DNA of 64,000 bases from Prosthecobacter sp. (GCA_021733925.1 JAIPJY010000006.1:124001-188000); one strand, 5' to 3'; shown: positions 33,738-43,034, counted from the first letter of the stretch. The notes: generated by a model from the sequence alone, not told the origin. Program-made: numbers and translations.

Positions 33738-35252
33738 ATGGCATGGCTTTCCTCTCTCGGTTTCTTCGGTGAAATCCTTCGTTTTATCATCCTCATTCTG
33801 GAGGTGATTCTCGTATTCAACCTCATGATTGTGGTTCACGAGTGGGGCCATTTCCTGGCGGCACGCTGGCGTGGGCTGAAGGTTGAAAAGTTCTACATCT
33901 GGTTTGGCAAGCCGCTGTGGAAAAAGACCATCAACGGCGTCGAGTACGGCCTCGGCAGCATACCTGCGGGTGGTTTTGTGGCCCTGCCGCAAATGGCGCC
34001 GATGGGTGGACTCGAAGGTGAGACGAGCCAGGAAGTGCTGCCGCCGATCACGCCGCTGGACAAAGCCATCGTCGCTTTTGCGGGGCCGCTGTTCAGCTTC
34101 ATGCTCGCCTGTGTGTTTGCCGTGGCCGTCTGGGTTGTGGGCAAGCCGGAGAGTGAATCCCACACCACATCGATCGTCGGCTACGTCGCCAAGGACAGTC
34201 CGGCTCAAAAAGCGGGCCTTCTTCCCGGGGACAAAGTCCTTCAGGTGGATGGTCAGCCGGTGAAGCGCTTCGAGGGGCTGGTGGACAGTGTGCGCTGGGG
34301 CGTGGTGGCCAGCGAAGGTGACACGATTGCCTTTGAGGTGGAGCGTCCCGGGGAAGGGGTGCTGAAGTTTAACGTGGATCCCAAGGCCTGGCCCAAAAGC
34401 GATAAAAAGGCCGAGCCGGTTTCCTGGGGGAGCTCGATTTTCAAACGGCCCGAACTTCGTTCCATCGGCCTGGAAGGCCAGATGACACCCGTGGTTGGAA
34501 GTGTTAACAAAAATAGTCCGGCGGAAGAAGCGGGGATCAAAGCAGATGATCTGGTGCTGCGTGCTGACGGCAAGCCTGTGCGCAGCATGGGGTACCTCAG
34601 CGATTACATCAAAGCCACGCCCGGCAAGACCCTTGTGCTGGACATCGAACGCGAGGGCAAGGTCATCCAAATCCCTGTGCTGCCGCGCATCCCGGACAAG
34701 AACAATCTCAAGGAGGTCACGGAAGACCATCAGGAATACCCCATGGTCGGCATCGGCTGGGATGTGGAAGGCAAGCGCATTCCCAGCAAGATCACACCTT
34801 GGGAGCAGATCAGCGATGCCGTGCGGCATATGGGCAATCTGGTGTCCAAACTGGTTTCACCGAAGTCCGATCTCAGTCCGGCGCATATGAGCGGCCCGGT
34901 CGGAGTGGGCCGTCTCTATTACAAGCTGTTCGAGCACCCGGACGGCTGGCGTCTGGTGCTGTGGTTCAGTGTCGTCTTCAACATCAATCTGGCCATCCTC
35001 AACATGATGCCCTTCCCGGTGCTCGATGGCGGGCATATCACCATGGCCATTGCCGAGGCGATCCGCCGCAAGCCGGCGCAGGGCAGGATTCTCGAATACG
35101 TTCAAACCGCCTGTGCCTTGATGCTCTTCGGCTTCATCATTTTTGTGACCCTCAAGGACACGGGAGATATCTTTGGTGGCGGAGGCAAAGAGGGCAAGGT
35201 CTTGAAAATCGAGTGGCTCTCCAAAGAGCAGCGTGCTGCCGCAGGAGCGTAA
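33738..35252 (+). CDS. rseP: RseP-type site-2 zinc protease with two PDZ domains
   Basis: A 504-residue inner-membrane M50 protease. The active-site helix has VVHEWGHFLAARW (HEWGH at 34-38) and the C-terminal metal-binding helix has NMMPFPVLDGGHI. Two PDZ domains are present, near 150-230 (GYVAKDSPAQKAGLLPGDKV) and 250-330 (GSVNKNSPAEEAGIKADDLV). In E. coli RseP cuts anti-sigma factors and remnant signal peptides within the membrane. Here it is not next to dxr or cdsA as in many genomes; a glycosyltransferase follows after 12 bases and may be co-transcribed. Confidence 0.93.
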   Translation: MAWLSSLGFFGEILRFIILILEVILVFNLMIVVHEWGHFLAARWRGLKVEKFYIWFGKPLWKKTINGVEYGLGSIPAGGFVALPQMAPMGGLEGETSQEVLPPITPLDKAIVAFAGPLFSFMLACVFAVAVWVVGKPESESHTTSIVGYVAKDSPAQKAGLLPGDKVLQVDGQPVKRFEGLVDSVRWGVVASEGDTIAFEVERPGEGVLKFNVDPKAWPKSDKKAEPVSWGSSIFKRPELRSIGLEGQMTPVVGSVNKNSPAEEAGIKADDLVLRADGKPVRSMGYLSDYIKATPGKTLVLDIEREGKVIQIPVLPRIPDKNNLKEVTEDHQEYPMVGIGWDVEGKRIPSKITPWEQISDAVRHMGNLVSKLVSPKSDLSPAHMSGPVGVGRLYYKLFEHPDGWRLVLWFSVVFNINLAILNMMPFPVLDGGHITMAIAEAIRRKPAQGRILEYVQTACALMLFGFIIFVTLKDTGDIFGGGGKEGKVLKIEWLSKEQRAAAGA

Positions 35253-35264
35253 TTTTCGCCGCTT

Positions 35265-36434
35265 ATGCGCGTCCTTATCCTCGTTGAGAACCTTCCTGTT
35301 CCCTTCGACCGGCGCGTGTGGCAGGAGGCCTGTGCCCTGCGTGATGCGGGGCACGAGGTCACGGTCATCTGTCCGCAGATGCGTGGTTACACGCAGCCGG
35401 AGGAAGTGCTCGAAGGCATTCAAATTTATCGCCATTGGATCAGTGGCGAGGCCGGATCGCTGGGTGGATTCATCACGGAGTACGCTTCGGCTTTGTGGGG
35501 GGAGTTTTGGTGTGCCGTCAAAGCGTGGCGGCGCGGCGGCTTCGATGTCATTCACCTCTGCAATCCGCCGGATTTACTGTTCCTCGTGGCGCTGCCGTTC
35601 AAACTGTTTGGCAGGGTGAAGGTCATCTTTGATGTGCATGATCTGTGGCCGGAAATGTTCGAGGCGAAATTTGGCAGGCGTGGGCTGATGTATTGGGCGG
35701 TGCGAATCGCCGAGCGTTGCACGCTTGCGCTGGCGGATGTGGTGATCGCCACCAATCAGAGCGTGCTGAGCGCGGTCAAACAGCGAGGGAAGCTGCATGA
35801 AGACCGTGCCTTCGTGGTGCGCACGGCCCCGAGCCGAATGAACACGGCTGCGATTGCGGATGAGGCATTGCGTGCCGGGAAGCGGCATCTGGTGGGTTAC
35901 ATCGGTGTCATGGGCAGCGCGGATGGAGTGGATTTCCTCGTGCGTGCGGCTGCGCACATCATCCAAACCCGCAGGCGCACGGATGTGCAGTTTTTGCTCA
36001 TGGGGTCAGGGCCTGAGCATGCTGAACTGCTTGTTTTGCGAGACGGTCTTGGCCTGCAGGATCACGTCTGCATGCCTGGCCGTGTCAGTGACGAGTTTCT
36101 GTGCCGCGCTTTGCGCACCATCGACCTCGGCGTCGCCTGCGACCCGATCAACGCCTACAACGACCACTGCACCATGAACAAGGTGCTGGAATACATGGCC
36201 TTTGCCAAACCGATGGTTATGTTCGGCACGGTTGAGGGTCGTTTCTCAGCGGGTGAGAGCGCGGTTTATGTCATGGAAAACTCCGCCGAGAAGCTGGGGG
36301 ATGCCATCCTTGAGCTCCTCGATGATGAGGCCTGCCGCCAAACGCTGGGTGCTGCCGGGCATGCGCGACTGACTCAGGAATTGAACTGGGAGCGCAGTGT
36401 GGAGCAGTTGCTGGCGGCGTATCAGGCGGCCTGA
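35265..36434 (+). CDS. GT4-family glycosyltransferase
   Basis: A 389-residue GT-B enzyme. The N-terminal domain starts MRVLILVENLPVPFDRRVW, an opening common in capsule and EPS transferases, with VIHLCNPPD and VIFDVHDLWPE. The C-terminal donor domain has GYIGVMGSADGVD, FLLMGSGPE, DHVCMPGRV and the EX7E region MNKVLEYMAFAKPMVMF. The nucleotide sugar and acceptor are not known. It starts 12 bases after rseP and is the first of four transferase-type genes spread over 35-43 kb. Confidence 0.85.
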   Translation: MRVLILVENLPVPFDRRVWQEACALRDAGHEVTVICPQMRGYTQPEEVLEGIQIYRHWISGEAGSLGGFITEYASALWGEFWCAVKAWRRGGFDVIHLCNPPDLLFLVALPFKLFGRVKVIFDVHDLWPEMFEAKFGRRGLMYWAVRIAERCTLALADVVIATNQSVLSAVKQRGKLHEDRAFVVRTAPSRMNTAAIADEALRAGKRHLVGYIGVMGSADGVDFLVRAAAHIIQTRRRTDVQFLLMGSGPEHAELLVLRDGLGLQDHVCMPGRVSDEFLCRALRTIDLGVACDPINAYNDHCTMNKVLEYMAFAKPMVMFGTVEGRFSAGESAVYVMENSAEKLGDAILELLDDEACRQTLGAAGHARLTQELNWERSVEQLLAAYQAA

Positions 36435-36511
36435 AGGGGATTCTAGTGATTATTTTGTCCTGTGCTGTCTAGGGTCTTGCTAAAGTGCCTCCTTGTTCTT
36501 AAATCATAGGC

Positions 36512-38143
36512 ATGCAGCAGGCGAATGACCATGGGGTGGATGCCGTTCATTTTGAACCTTTTGTACCGCCATCGACGGAGGAGCTGGATGCGTTGATTCC
36601 AGGCTACAAGTTTCTGCAGTTTATCGAGCGGGGTGGCATGGGTGCGGTGTACAAGGCGGTGCAGAAGAGCCTCAACCGCACGGTGGCGGTGAAACTGCTG
36701 CCCCGGGTGCATCGGAACAAGGAGAGCTTTGCCGAACGCTTCAAACGCGAGGCCCATGCACTCGCGCAGTTGAATCATCCGCACATCATCGCCGTGCATG
36801 ACTTTGGTGAAACACCTGACGGCCAGATGTACTACGCCATGGAGTTCGTTTCCGGCATGGATTTGCAGCACCTGCTCAAGCGTGCGCCACCCGAGCCCCG
36901 ACAGATACTCAAAATCATCACCCAGGTATGCGAGGCGCTGCAGTTTGCGCACGAACACGGCATCGTGCATCGTGACATCAAGCCGGCGAACATTCTCGTC
37001 GATGAGCGTGGCAATGTGAAGGTGGCGGATTTTGGCCTGGCGAAGGTCATGGGCCAGCAAATTGGTGATTATACCGCCACAGGCATGACGATCGACACGC
37101 CCGACTACATCGCGCCTGAGGCACTTGATCAGAGCAGGAGCATCGATCATCGGGCGGACATCTATTCGCTGGGTGTGATGATCTATGAACTCTTCACGGG
37201 GCATGTTCCCAAGGGAGTGTGGGAGCCGCCCTCGATCCGATCCGGTGCGGACAAGGGCATCGACGCAGTCGTCAGCAAGGCGATGCAAAACAACCCGGAG
37301 AAACGCTACCAGCACGTGAGTGACATGACGCAGGTTCTGGAAAAACTTTTCAAAAACAGCGACAACTGGAAAAATTTCCGGCGGCCGTCCCGGAGTGAAG
37401 TGGTGAAAGCCATGGGGGAGCCAGTCAACGTACACTCCAATGCTGACACGATTCGGATGAAGCCATTGGTGCGTTCCAAACGCCAAATGGTCTGGATGGC
37501 GGGTGTGGTGATGCTGCTGGGAACGGGGGCAACTTTTGTGTGGCAATCAGGCTGGCTCCCCAAGCAGAAACAAGACAGGCTGGAAAACGAGGTCGTGAGC
37601 CCTCCATTGCCACCACCAGTGCCTGCTGCAATTTCGCAGCCAGTGCCAGCCAGTCCGGATGCGGCGCAGTTAAAACTGGCACTGTGGGTATTTGAACACA
37701 GCGGATTCGTGAACGTCCAAACGCCTTCAAACCCTAAAAGGTCGATGGGGGAAGAGTCTGATATTTATCAGGCCGATGCCCTGCCCGCAGGCCCGTTTAC
37801 CATCTGGCGTGTGTGCTTTTCTCCGAAGCCAATCCCTGATGAATCCGGGCTGGAGATATTGACCTCGCAGATTCGTGAAGTCGGCACAGTTTCAAATGTG
37901 AACCTCCGTGGTCTTGCCTTGCCGGTGGATGCACTTGGTGTTCTGGCCACCATCGAGACGCTTACCAATTTAGATATCATGGAAAGTCCGATGATCACCA
38001 GCGAAGCAATCCCTTACCTTGCTGCCTGCAAGCATCTGATTTATCTGCGCATTGGTGGTGCAAAATATGCGATAGACAGCTCCGTCTCAGCAGAGTTGCG
38101 CGCTCGGCTGCCTGATTGTGTTGTGAACGACAGCAATGAATGA
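36512..38143 (+). CDS. Membrane Ser/Thr protein kinase with LRR-like extracytoplasmic domain
   Basis: 543 residues. A Hanks-type kinase domain (about 30-290) has the P-loop RGGMGAVYKAV, VAVKLL (catalytic Lys), HRDIKPANI, VADFGLAK (DFG) and TPDYIAPEAL, so all catalytic motifs are intact. A single TM helix lies near 330-350 (MVWMAGVVMLLGTGATFVW). A proline-rich linker leads to a C-terminal domain with LRR-like spacing (LTNLDIMESPMIT, CKHLIYLRIGG). The architecture implies an outside sensor driving phosphorylation inside, but the signal and targets are unknown. Glycosyltransferase genes flank it on both sides. Confidence 0.87.
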   Translation: MQQANDHGVDAVHFEPFVPPSTEELDALIPGYKFLQFIERGGMGAVYKAVQKSLNRTVAVKLLPRVHRNKESFAERFKREAHALAQLNHPHIIAVHDFGETPDGQMYYAMEFVSGMDLQHLLKRAPPEPRQILKIITQVCEALQFAHEHGIVHRDIKPANILVDERGNVKVADFGLAKVMGQQIGDYTATGMTIDTPDYIAPEALDQSRSIDHRADIYSLGVMIYELFTGHVPKGVWEPPSIRSGADKGIDAVVSKAMQNNPEKRYQHVSDMTQVLEKLFKNSDNWKNFRRPSRSEVVKAMGEPVNVHSNADTIRMKPLVRSKRQMVWMAGVVMLLGTGATFVWQSGWLPKQKQDRLENEVVSPPLPPPVPAAISQPVPASPDAAQLKLALWVFEHSGFVNVQTPSNPKRSMGEESDIYQADALPAGPFTIWRVCFSPKPIPDESGLEILTSQIREVGTVSNVNLRGLALPVDALGVLATIETLTNLDIMESPMITSEAIPYLAACKHLIYLRIGGAKYAIDSSVSAELRARLPDCVVNDSNE

Positions 38144-38182
38144 ATGAATGACTGACTGAATCTATTATTCCCTCTTATCCCT

Positions 38183-39751
38183 ATGAATCCGAACTCGCGA
38201 TCCCAGACTGCTGAACTGCCAGATAGATCGACCAATGCCCGCAGCAAAGTTTTGGTGGGGGCAACCCAGTTCAAGGCGGCCAGATCTGAGGAAAAAATGG
38301 GTTTGAAAAATGAGGCTGCGCCGAAGCATCGGGCAGTTTCCGGACTTAAGCCTGAGGGGCAGAAAAAGCGGATTCTGATGCAAAATAAAACGGCGGTCAA
38401 AGTGCTTGGCCATGCGGGATCCCAAGCCTTCACCGGTTTGAGCCAGACGACGGATTCACCGAGGATGGTGATGGCCAGTGGTGTATCGGCAAGCTTCGTC
38501 GGCCGCAACGTGGAGTCTTCCATACACGAGGCATCATCTCTGCGTCATTCTTCCAGCGGCAAGCCCAGACTGCTGTGGGTGGGCGATGCACTTGTTCCCA
38601 CTGGTTTTGCCACTGTCACGCATGCGGTGCTGGATCATCTGCGGAATGATTGGGAGGTCATTGTCTCCGGCGTGAATTACGAAGGCGCTGCACATGATCT
38701 GCCTTACCGAGTCATGCCTGCGAGGCAGGACGGTGACATGTGGGGCATGAACCGTTTCCAGAATCTGTGCACTGAGTTCGATCCCACCGTGGTCGTCATC
38801 AACAACGACTGGTGGAACGTTGCGCAATTTGCCAGAAACGCGCCCGCCGGGGTGCCGATCATTGGTTACATGCCCGTTGACGGCGGCAACCTCGACGGTG
38901 GAGCGATGGCTGAACTGAACCCTCTGCATGCGGCTGTCTGGTACACGGACTTCGGCCATCGTGCTGCCGTGCTGGCAGGTTTCAGGGGGCAGCGCCATGT
39001 CATTCCGCACGGCATTGATGCCGGAGTGTTCCAGCCGTCGGACTGTCGTGAGGCACGGCGGCAACTTGGGCTCGCTGTTCCGCCCGATGCTTTCATCGTG
39101 GGCAACGTCAACCGCAACCAGCCGCGCAAACGGCTTGATCTGACGATCCAGATTTTCGCTGCCTGGGTCAAGCAGCACAGCATCACCAATGCGCATCTGC
39201 TGCTGCACTGCGCTCAAAAGGACACGGGTTGGGATTTGCGACGAGTGGCGGCCTACTATGGCGTCGCTGACCGCCTGATCCTCACCGGCGCGGAAGACAT
39301 TCGCGATTTGCAGGAAGCCAGCAGGCTGAAGTACATTTACACGTGTCTCGACGTGCAGATGACCACCACGCTTGGCGAAGGCTGGGGGCTCACCACCATG
39401 GAAGGCATGGCCTGCGGCATTCCGCAAATTGTGCCCGATTCCTCTGCGCTGGGTGAGTGGGCCAAGCCTGCGGTTAAAATCCCATGTTCACGCACGCTCA
39501 TCAATCCTGAGATCAACACCACCGGGGCACTTGTTGATGAGGCACCGTTTGTGGCCGGATTGCAGACTCTTTATCAAAGCAAGGCCGCACGCAGCCGACT
39601 TGCCGCAGAAGGACTGGCGTACGTGCGCGGTGAGGCCTTCCGCTGGGAGACCGTGGCGCAGCAGTTTCAGGAACTGCTGGCCGCCGCCGCTCCGCGGCAG
39701 GCGAGGCGGCGGCAGGAAACTCAACGCCGGCAGTTTAGCAGCAGGCCTTGA
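38183..39751 (+). CDS. GT4-like glycosyltransferase with a long basic N-terminal tail
   Basis: 522 residues. Residues 1-125 are hydrophilic, Lys/Arg/Ser-rich and probably disordered. The GT-B fold then begins at PRLLWVGDALVPTGFATVTH. The donor domain has HVIPHGIDAGVF, VGNVNRNQPRKRLDL and EGWGLTTMEGMACGIPQIVPD, with the conserved E-x7-E. The last residues are also Arg-rich. The basic tail may bind the membrane or a nucleic acid, or be an artefact of an upstream start; ATG at 38465 (MVMASG) would remove most of it. The 3' end overlaps the convergent SRPBCC gene by 17 bases. Confidence 0.8.
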   Translation: MNPNSRSQTAELPDRSTNARSKVLVGATQFKAARSEEKMGLKNEAAPKHRAVSGLKPEGQKKRILMQNKTAVKVLGHAGSQAFTGLSQTTDSPRMVMASGVSASFVGRNVESSIHEASSLRHSSSGKPRLLWVGDALVPTGFATVTHAVLDHLRNDWEVIVSGVNYEGAAHDLPYRVMPARQDGDMWGMNRFQNLCTEFDPTVVVINNDWWNVAQFARNAPAGVPIIGYMPVDGGNLDGGAMAELNPLHAAVWYTDFGHRAAVLAGFRGQRHVIPHGIDAGVFQPSDCREARRQLGLAVPPDAFIVGNVNRNQPRKRLDLTIQIFAAWVKQHSITNAHLLLHCAQKDTGWDLRRVAAYYGVADRLILTGAEDIRDLQEASRLKYIYTCLDVQMTTTLGEGWGLTTMEGMACGIPQIVPDSSALGEWAKPAVKIPCSRTLINPEINTTGALVDEAPFVAGLQTLYQSKAARSRLAAEGLAYVRGEAFRWETVAQQFQELLAAAAPRQARRRQETQRRQFSSRP

Positions 39752-40217
39752 AAGCCGGCACGGGGGCTCCGGCGAGCACGGCATCCAGTTTTTCGAGGCA
39801 GCCTGTCCAGCCGTAGGTGTGCTTCTGGCAGCTGTCGTCGCTGGGGAATCCGGTCTGTGTGAGATGCAGTTCGGTTTCGTCGCCGACGACGTTGAACTCG
39901 AAGGTGACAAGCGACTCGCAGTCTGCCCAGTCTTCGTCGTTTTCCCATTTCCAGGTGTAAACGATTTTCGAGGGCGGTGTGATCTCACGGTAAACACCCA
40001 CGGCAGAAATGGCTGTGGAGGTTTCTGGATTGTACGATCTGGTGCGGTAGCTGCCACCCACGCGGAAGTCGGCGCTGCATTCGATGACGTGGGGAGGACC
40101 GCAGCCAAACCATTGCTGGATGGCTTCGGCGCTGGAGAAGGCGGCAAAGACGCGTTCGCGAGGTGCTTTGAAGCGGCGGGTGAGCTTGAGAGTTTGTTCG
40201 GCAACGAGAGTGTTCAT
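39735..40217 (-). CDS. SRPBCC (AHSA1-type) ligand-binding protein
   Basis: A 160-residue START/Bet v1-like domain of the AHSA1 type: LTRRFKAPRERVFAAFSSAEAIQQWFG at the N-terminus (split by a turn), VGGSYRTR, the long strand pair ending FEFNVVGDETELHLTQTGFP and the C-terminal helix GWTGCLEKLDAVL. Such domains bind hydrophobic ligands. The gene overlaps the stop of the ArsR repressor gene by four bases (ATGA), a pairing seen in many bacteria whose physiological role is poorly known. ATG at 40217 is fixed by that overlap. Confidence 0.85.
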   Translation of the reverse strand: MNTLVAEQTLKLTRRFKAPRERVFAAFSSAEAIQQWFGCGPPHVIECSADFRVGGSYRTRSYNPETSTAISAVGVYREITPPSKIVYTWKWENDEDWADCESLVTFEFNVVGDETELHLTQTGFPSDDSCQKHTYGWTGCLEKLDAVLAGAPVPAFKACC

Positions 40218-40582
40218 GATTTTTTGGGTTTGCTGGTTTCCTTGGCGGATGGCTCTGCCTGCTCCACGAGAGCGGCGAGTCTGTCGAAGCTGCCTTCCCA
40301 CATCTGGCGGTGGCGTTCGATCCAGTTCACGGCTTCGCGGAGGGGTTTGGGATTGGCGGTGATGTAATGGGTGCGACCTTCGATCCGGCGCTTGAGCAAT
40401 CCTGCATCCTCCAGCACGCGCAGATGCTTGGAGACGGCCGGGAGGGACATCTGCAAAGGCTCTGCGAGAGTCCCGACCGTGGCCTCACCCTCGATCAAGC
40501 GAGTTAGCAGTCCGCGCCGGGTGGCATCGGAGAGTGCAGAGAAGACAAGATCAAGGAGCAGAGGCTGGGGGGCGCGTCTCAT
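40214..40582 (-). CDS. ArsR-family transcriptional repressor
   Basis: A 122-residue winged helix: LDLVFSALSDATRRGLLTRL, then VGTLAEPLQMSLPAVSKHLRVL (recognition helix) and the wing GLLKRRIEGRTHYI. There is no metal-binding ELCVCDL motif, so this belongs to the SRPBCC-linked group rather than arsenic sensors. It is the middle gene of a three-gene operon (secreted DUF1579-like, ArsR, SRPBCC). A near-perfect palindrome TTAACCAAAAGGTTAA ahead of the operon is its likely operator. Confidence 0.87.
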   Translation of the reverse strand: MRRAPQPLLLDLVFSALSDATRRGLLTRLIEGEATVGTLAEPLQMSLPAVSKHLRVLEDAGLLKRRIEGRTHYITANPKPLREAVNWIERHRQMWEGSFDRLAALVEQAEPSAKETSKPKKS

Positions 40583-40624
40583 GGAGAAACGAGTGGATGC
40601 TGCGTGCCGGGCTGGCAAGCGGGC

Positions 40625-41143
40625 TTACTTCACGCGCTCAAATTGGAAGGGATGATCCTGCTGGGCCTTGCCCTTGTCGAACAGGGTCCAGTTCTGCGTC
40701 ACATGATCGGCATCGACGAAGGTGATGACGGCGGAGTGCATGTGCTTCTCCGTGTCCACTTTGATCTCGCTGTCCCTGGCGAGGTCGAAGGTGAGGGATT
40801 TGGCATCTGACTTCACGAGGGTCATGCTGGGCCGGTTGCACAGCATGCAGTAATGCGTGAGCACCAGTTTGCCGTCCTTCTCATGGTAGAGGGTGACCAT
40901 TTCCTTGGGTGTGTTGGGGAACATGCGCTCCTCCAGTGCGCTACCGCCGGCGATGACGCGATATTGCGTGGTGACTGTCATTGGACCCTGGCCCATGTCC
41001 GCCTTGGCCTGCCAGTCGCCGGCCAGTGTTTTCATTTTCTCAAACTCCGCAGAGCCGGTGTAGAGTTTGGATGGTTCACCGGCGGAGGTGGTGAGCACCG
41101 AGGAGAGGATGGACAGGGTGATGAGAAGCAGATTTGATTTCAT
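40625..41143 (-). CDS. Secreted DUF1579-like protein
   Basis: 172 residues with a signal peptide (KSNLLLITLSILSSVLTTSAG). The mature protein matches the layout of the DUF1579/lipocalin-like group: MKTLAGDWQAKADMGQGPM, TTQYRVIAGGSALEE, THYCMLCNRP, SLTFDLARDSE, HVTQNWTLFDKG. Function is unknown. It is the first gene behind the ArsR operator, and the repressor gene follows after 42 bases. The start at 41143 is set by the signal peptide and leaves the operator 30 bases upstream. Confidence 0.7.
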   Translation of the reverse strand: MKSNLLLITLSILSSVLTTSAGEPSKLYTGSAEFEKMKTLAGDWQAKADMGQGPMTVTTQYRVIAGGSALEERMFPNTPKEMVTLYHEKDGKLVLTHYCMLCNRPSMTLVKSDAKSLTFDLARDSEIKVDTEKHMHSAVITFVDADHVTQNWTLFDKGKAQQDHPFQFERVK

Positions 41144-41172
41144 GGGTGTGTGGTTTGCTACCGGATACATTG

Positions 41173-41188
41173 TTAACCAAAAGGTTAA
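41173..41188. promoter_or_regulatory. ArsR-type operator upstream of the three-gene operon
   Basis: TTAACCAAAAGGTTAA, with perfect 6-base arms around AAAA, stands 30 bases before the start of the DUF1579-like gene. It is also within 100 bases of the divergent pyruvyl-transferase-like gene at 41285. ArsR regulators paired with SRPBCC genes are known to use TTAACC/GGTTAA-type sites; binding here is inferred. Confidence 0.65.
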
Positions 41189-41284
41189 ATAAAACAAGCA
41201 GAATTGCGCCCGCGATGATTTTTCCGGTACCAAGCATTAATGGAACTGTCGTTCCCGGCCGATCCTGTGTTATAGTTCCTGCGC

Positions 41285-42172
41285 ATGAAAATCGCTTTTG
41301 TGGGTGCGTCGGGTTATGGCAATATCGGTGATGACACGTATCCGCTCGTGTTTGCGGAGCAGCTGCCAGCGCATGAGCTGGAGTTCTACAATTCTGACCT
41401 GCCACGCAGCCTGCCTGACAATCTGGACATGATCGTGATTGGTGGCGGCGGTGTGGTGCACAATTCAGGAGCGGAGCCCGAGGAGAGCGAATCACACCAT
41501 TTCCGCTGCATGCGGTTTTACATGGACGCGGCCATCGAGCGTGGCATTCCGTGGGGATTTCTGTCCTGCGGATTTCAGTTTCAAGCGCAGCGCGAAGCCG
41601 CTTATGCGCGGTCGCACAAACCATGGGTGCCGTATCTGCAACGGGCATCCTTCATCACGCTGCGTTCACGCGAATGTGTGCGCATTGCATGCGAGATCAG
41701 CGGCAGAACCGATGCTCAGTTCTTTCCTGATGCTGCGTATCTTTTTCATCCGGCGGGTGAGCGGGAGCAGGACCAGCCAGACGGCGTGACCATCGTACCC
41801 GCAGGTCAGGTCAATCTGCACGACGTGCTCACCAACCACTACTTGCGCCAGTTTGCGGCGAGCGGCATTCCGGTGACATGGCTGAGCATGGGGGCGAAGG
41901 TTGATGATGGCCGGATGCTGGAAGAAGCGGCGCAGCGTTTCCCCGAATCCAGGATCATCACTGCAGACCCGGTGACGGCGTTTCGGTGCATTGCTGCATC
42001 ACGGCTGGTGATGACGGGTCGATACCACGGCATGGTCTTCTCCAGAATCAGCCGGGTGCCATTCATCACACCAATCAATGTGCCGTATAAAATGCGTCAC
42101 GAGGATTATGATGCCCCGGTCGCATCTGCCGCCGGTCACTTTGAGGTGCTGCGGCGTTTCATCGGCGGGTGA
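41285..42172 (+). CDS. Polysaccharide pyruvyl transferase family protein
   Basis: 295 residues of the PF04230 GT-B-like fold: FVGASGYGNIGDDTYPLVFAE at the N-terminus, DMIVIGGGGVVHNSG, YLQRASFITLRSRECV, FFPDAAYLF, the donor-domain AASRLVMTGRYHGMVFS and VPFITPINVPYKM. Members add pyruvyl ketals to exopolysaccharide or act as related transferases. Its TGA ends at 42172, and the opposing gene's stop begins at 42173, so the two genes meet end to end. Confidence 0.85.
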   Translation: MKIAFVGASGYGNIGDDTYPLVFAEQLPAHELEFYNSDLPRSLPDNLDMIVIGGGGVVHNSGAEPEESESHHFRCMRFYMDAAIERGIPWGFLSCGFQFQAQREAAYARSHKPWVPYLQRASFITLRSRECVRIACEISGRTDAQFFPDAAYLFHPAGEREQDQPDGVTIVPAGQVNLHDVLTNHYLRQFAASGIPVTWLSMGAKVDDGRMLEEAAQRFPESRIITADPVTAFRCIAASRLVMTGRYHGMVFSRISRVPFITPINVPYKMRHEDYDAPVASAAGHFEVLRRFIGG

Positions 42173-42976
42173 TCACCAGCGCTGCAGGAAGGCCGCCAGC
42201 TCCGCTGCATCCGCCTGCGGAAACACGCGTCCAAGCGTGTTCTCACGATCCATGCCGAAGGCATATTGGGTACGCTGAATGACATCGTGGTAGTTTTCAG
42301 GATAAAACACCGCCACCGGTTTGAATTCATGCCATGCCGCCTGCTGCAGGCTGGACCAGCTGCCGACGTAAGCACGACAGTTTTTGATGAGGTTCAGTGT
42401 CGCTGGCACGCTCAGGCTGTCGAGAACGGTGACATTGCCGCCTTCGAAACGGCGTGCATTCTCTGCTGCGTGAATGGCTTTGCCCCCGCCGCCGGTCCGC
42501 AGGTAGCTGCGAGTCACGAGGAACACAGGAAACGGCAGTGTTCGCAGCGTTTGCACGGTCGTTTCGATCAACTCTGGCGGCAGCGAGCGATACGTGGCAT
42601 TGCCGGCGAAGGGTTGAAAAACAATGTGTCCCTTCGAGTCGACATCGTCCGGTGCGTCGAACACCGGTGCATACCCGTTTGCATCGCCTCGGATGAGCTG
42701 TGCATAATCCAGGCCCGCAAAGTCAAACAACGCACGGCTGATGTCCGGCCCGCGCAGACCTGCATTGTGGAACTCCTCATATTTGTGCGCGAGATCGTAG
42801 AGAACGAAATGTTTCGCATTGCGATGATGGCGGAAGATCTCGATCGAGAACGGATTGTGCGAAGCCATGAGCACGGGAACCGGCTGCGTGGTTTCACACA
42901 GCACGCGATAGCTGGCGCTTTGATAGCAGGCACGGATCACATCGCCGAGACCGGCGGCAAAAAGGGCGGCAGACAT
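42173..42976 (-). CDS. GT9/heptosyltransferase-like protein
   Basis: About 267 residues. MSAALFAAGLGDVIRACY resembles the GxGDxI opening of ADP-heptose LPS heptosyltransferases. GHIVFQPFAGNATYRSLP, FPVFLVTRSYLRTGGG and the ending AYVGSWSSLQQAAWHEFKPVAVFYP correspond to the donor site of that family (the usual xDS/TGxxHLAAxLG is changed to GSWSSLQQAAW). It is shorter than typical heptosyltransferases (about 330). ATG at 43036 would lengthen it by 20 residues. Confidence 0.65.
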   Translation of the reverse strand: MSAALFAAGLGDVIRACYQSASYRVLCETTQPVPVLMASHNPFSIEIFRHHRNAKHFVLYDLAHKYEEFHNAGLRGPDISRALFDFAGLDYAQLIRGDANGYAPVFDAPDDVDSKGHIVFQPFAGNATYRSLPPELIETTVQTLRTLPFPVFLVTRSYLRTGGGGKAIHAAENARRFEGGNVTVLDSLSVPATLNLIKNCRAYVGSWSSLQQAAWHEFKPVAVFYPENYHDVIQRTQYAFGMDRENTLGRVFPQADAAELAAFLQRW

Positions 42977-43034
42977 TTGTGAAGCAATGGTGCGGGTCCT
43001 GACGTTGACAAGGCTCGTCTCATCCCAACCTGCC

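Noticed and set aside
36443-37546. Long minus-strand open frame opposite the kinase gene
   Set aside because: His/Arg-rich antisense translation of an intact kinase; no motifs or plausible start.
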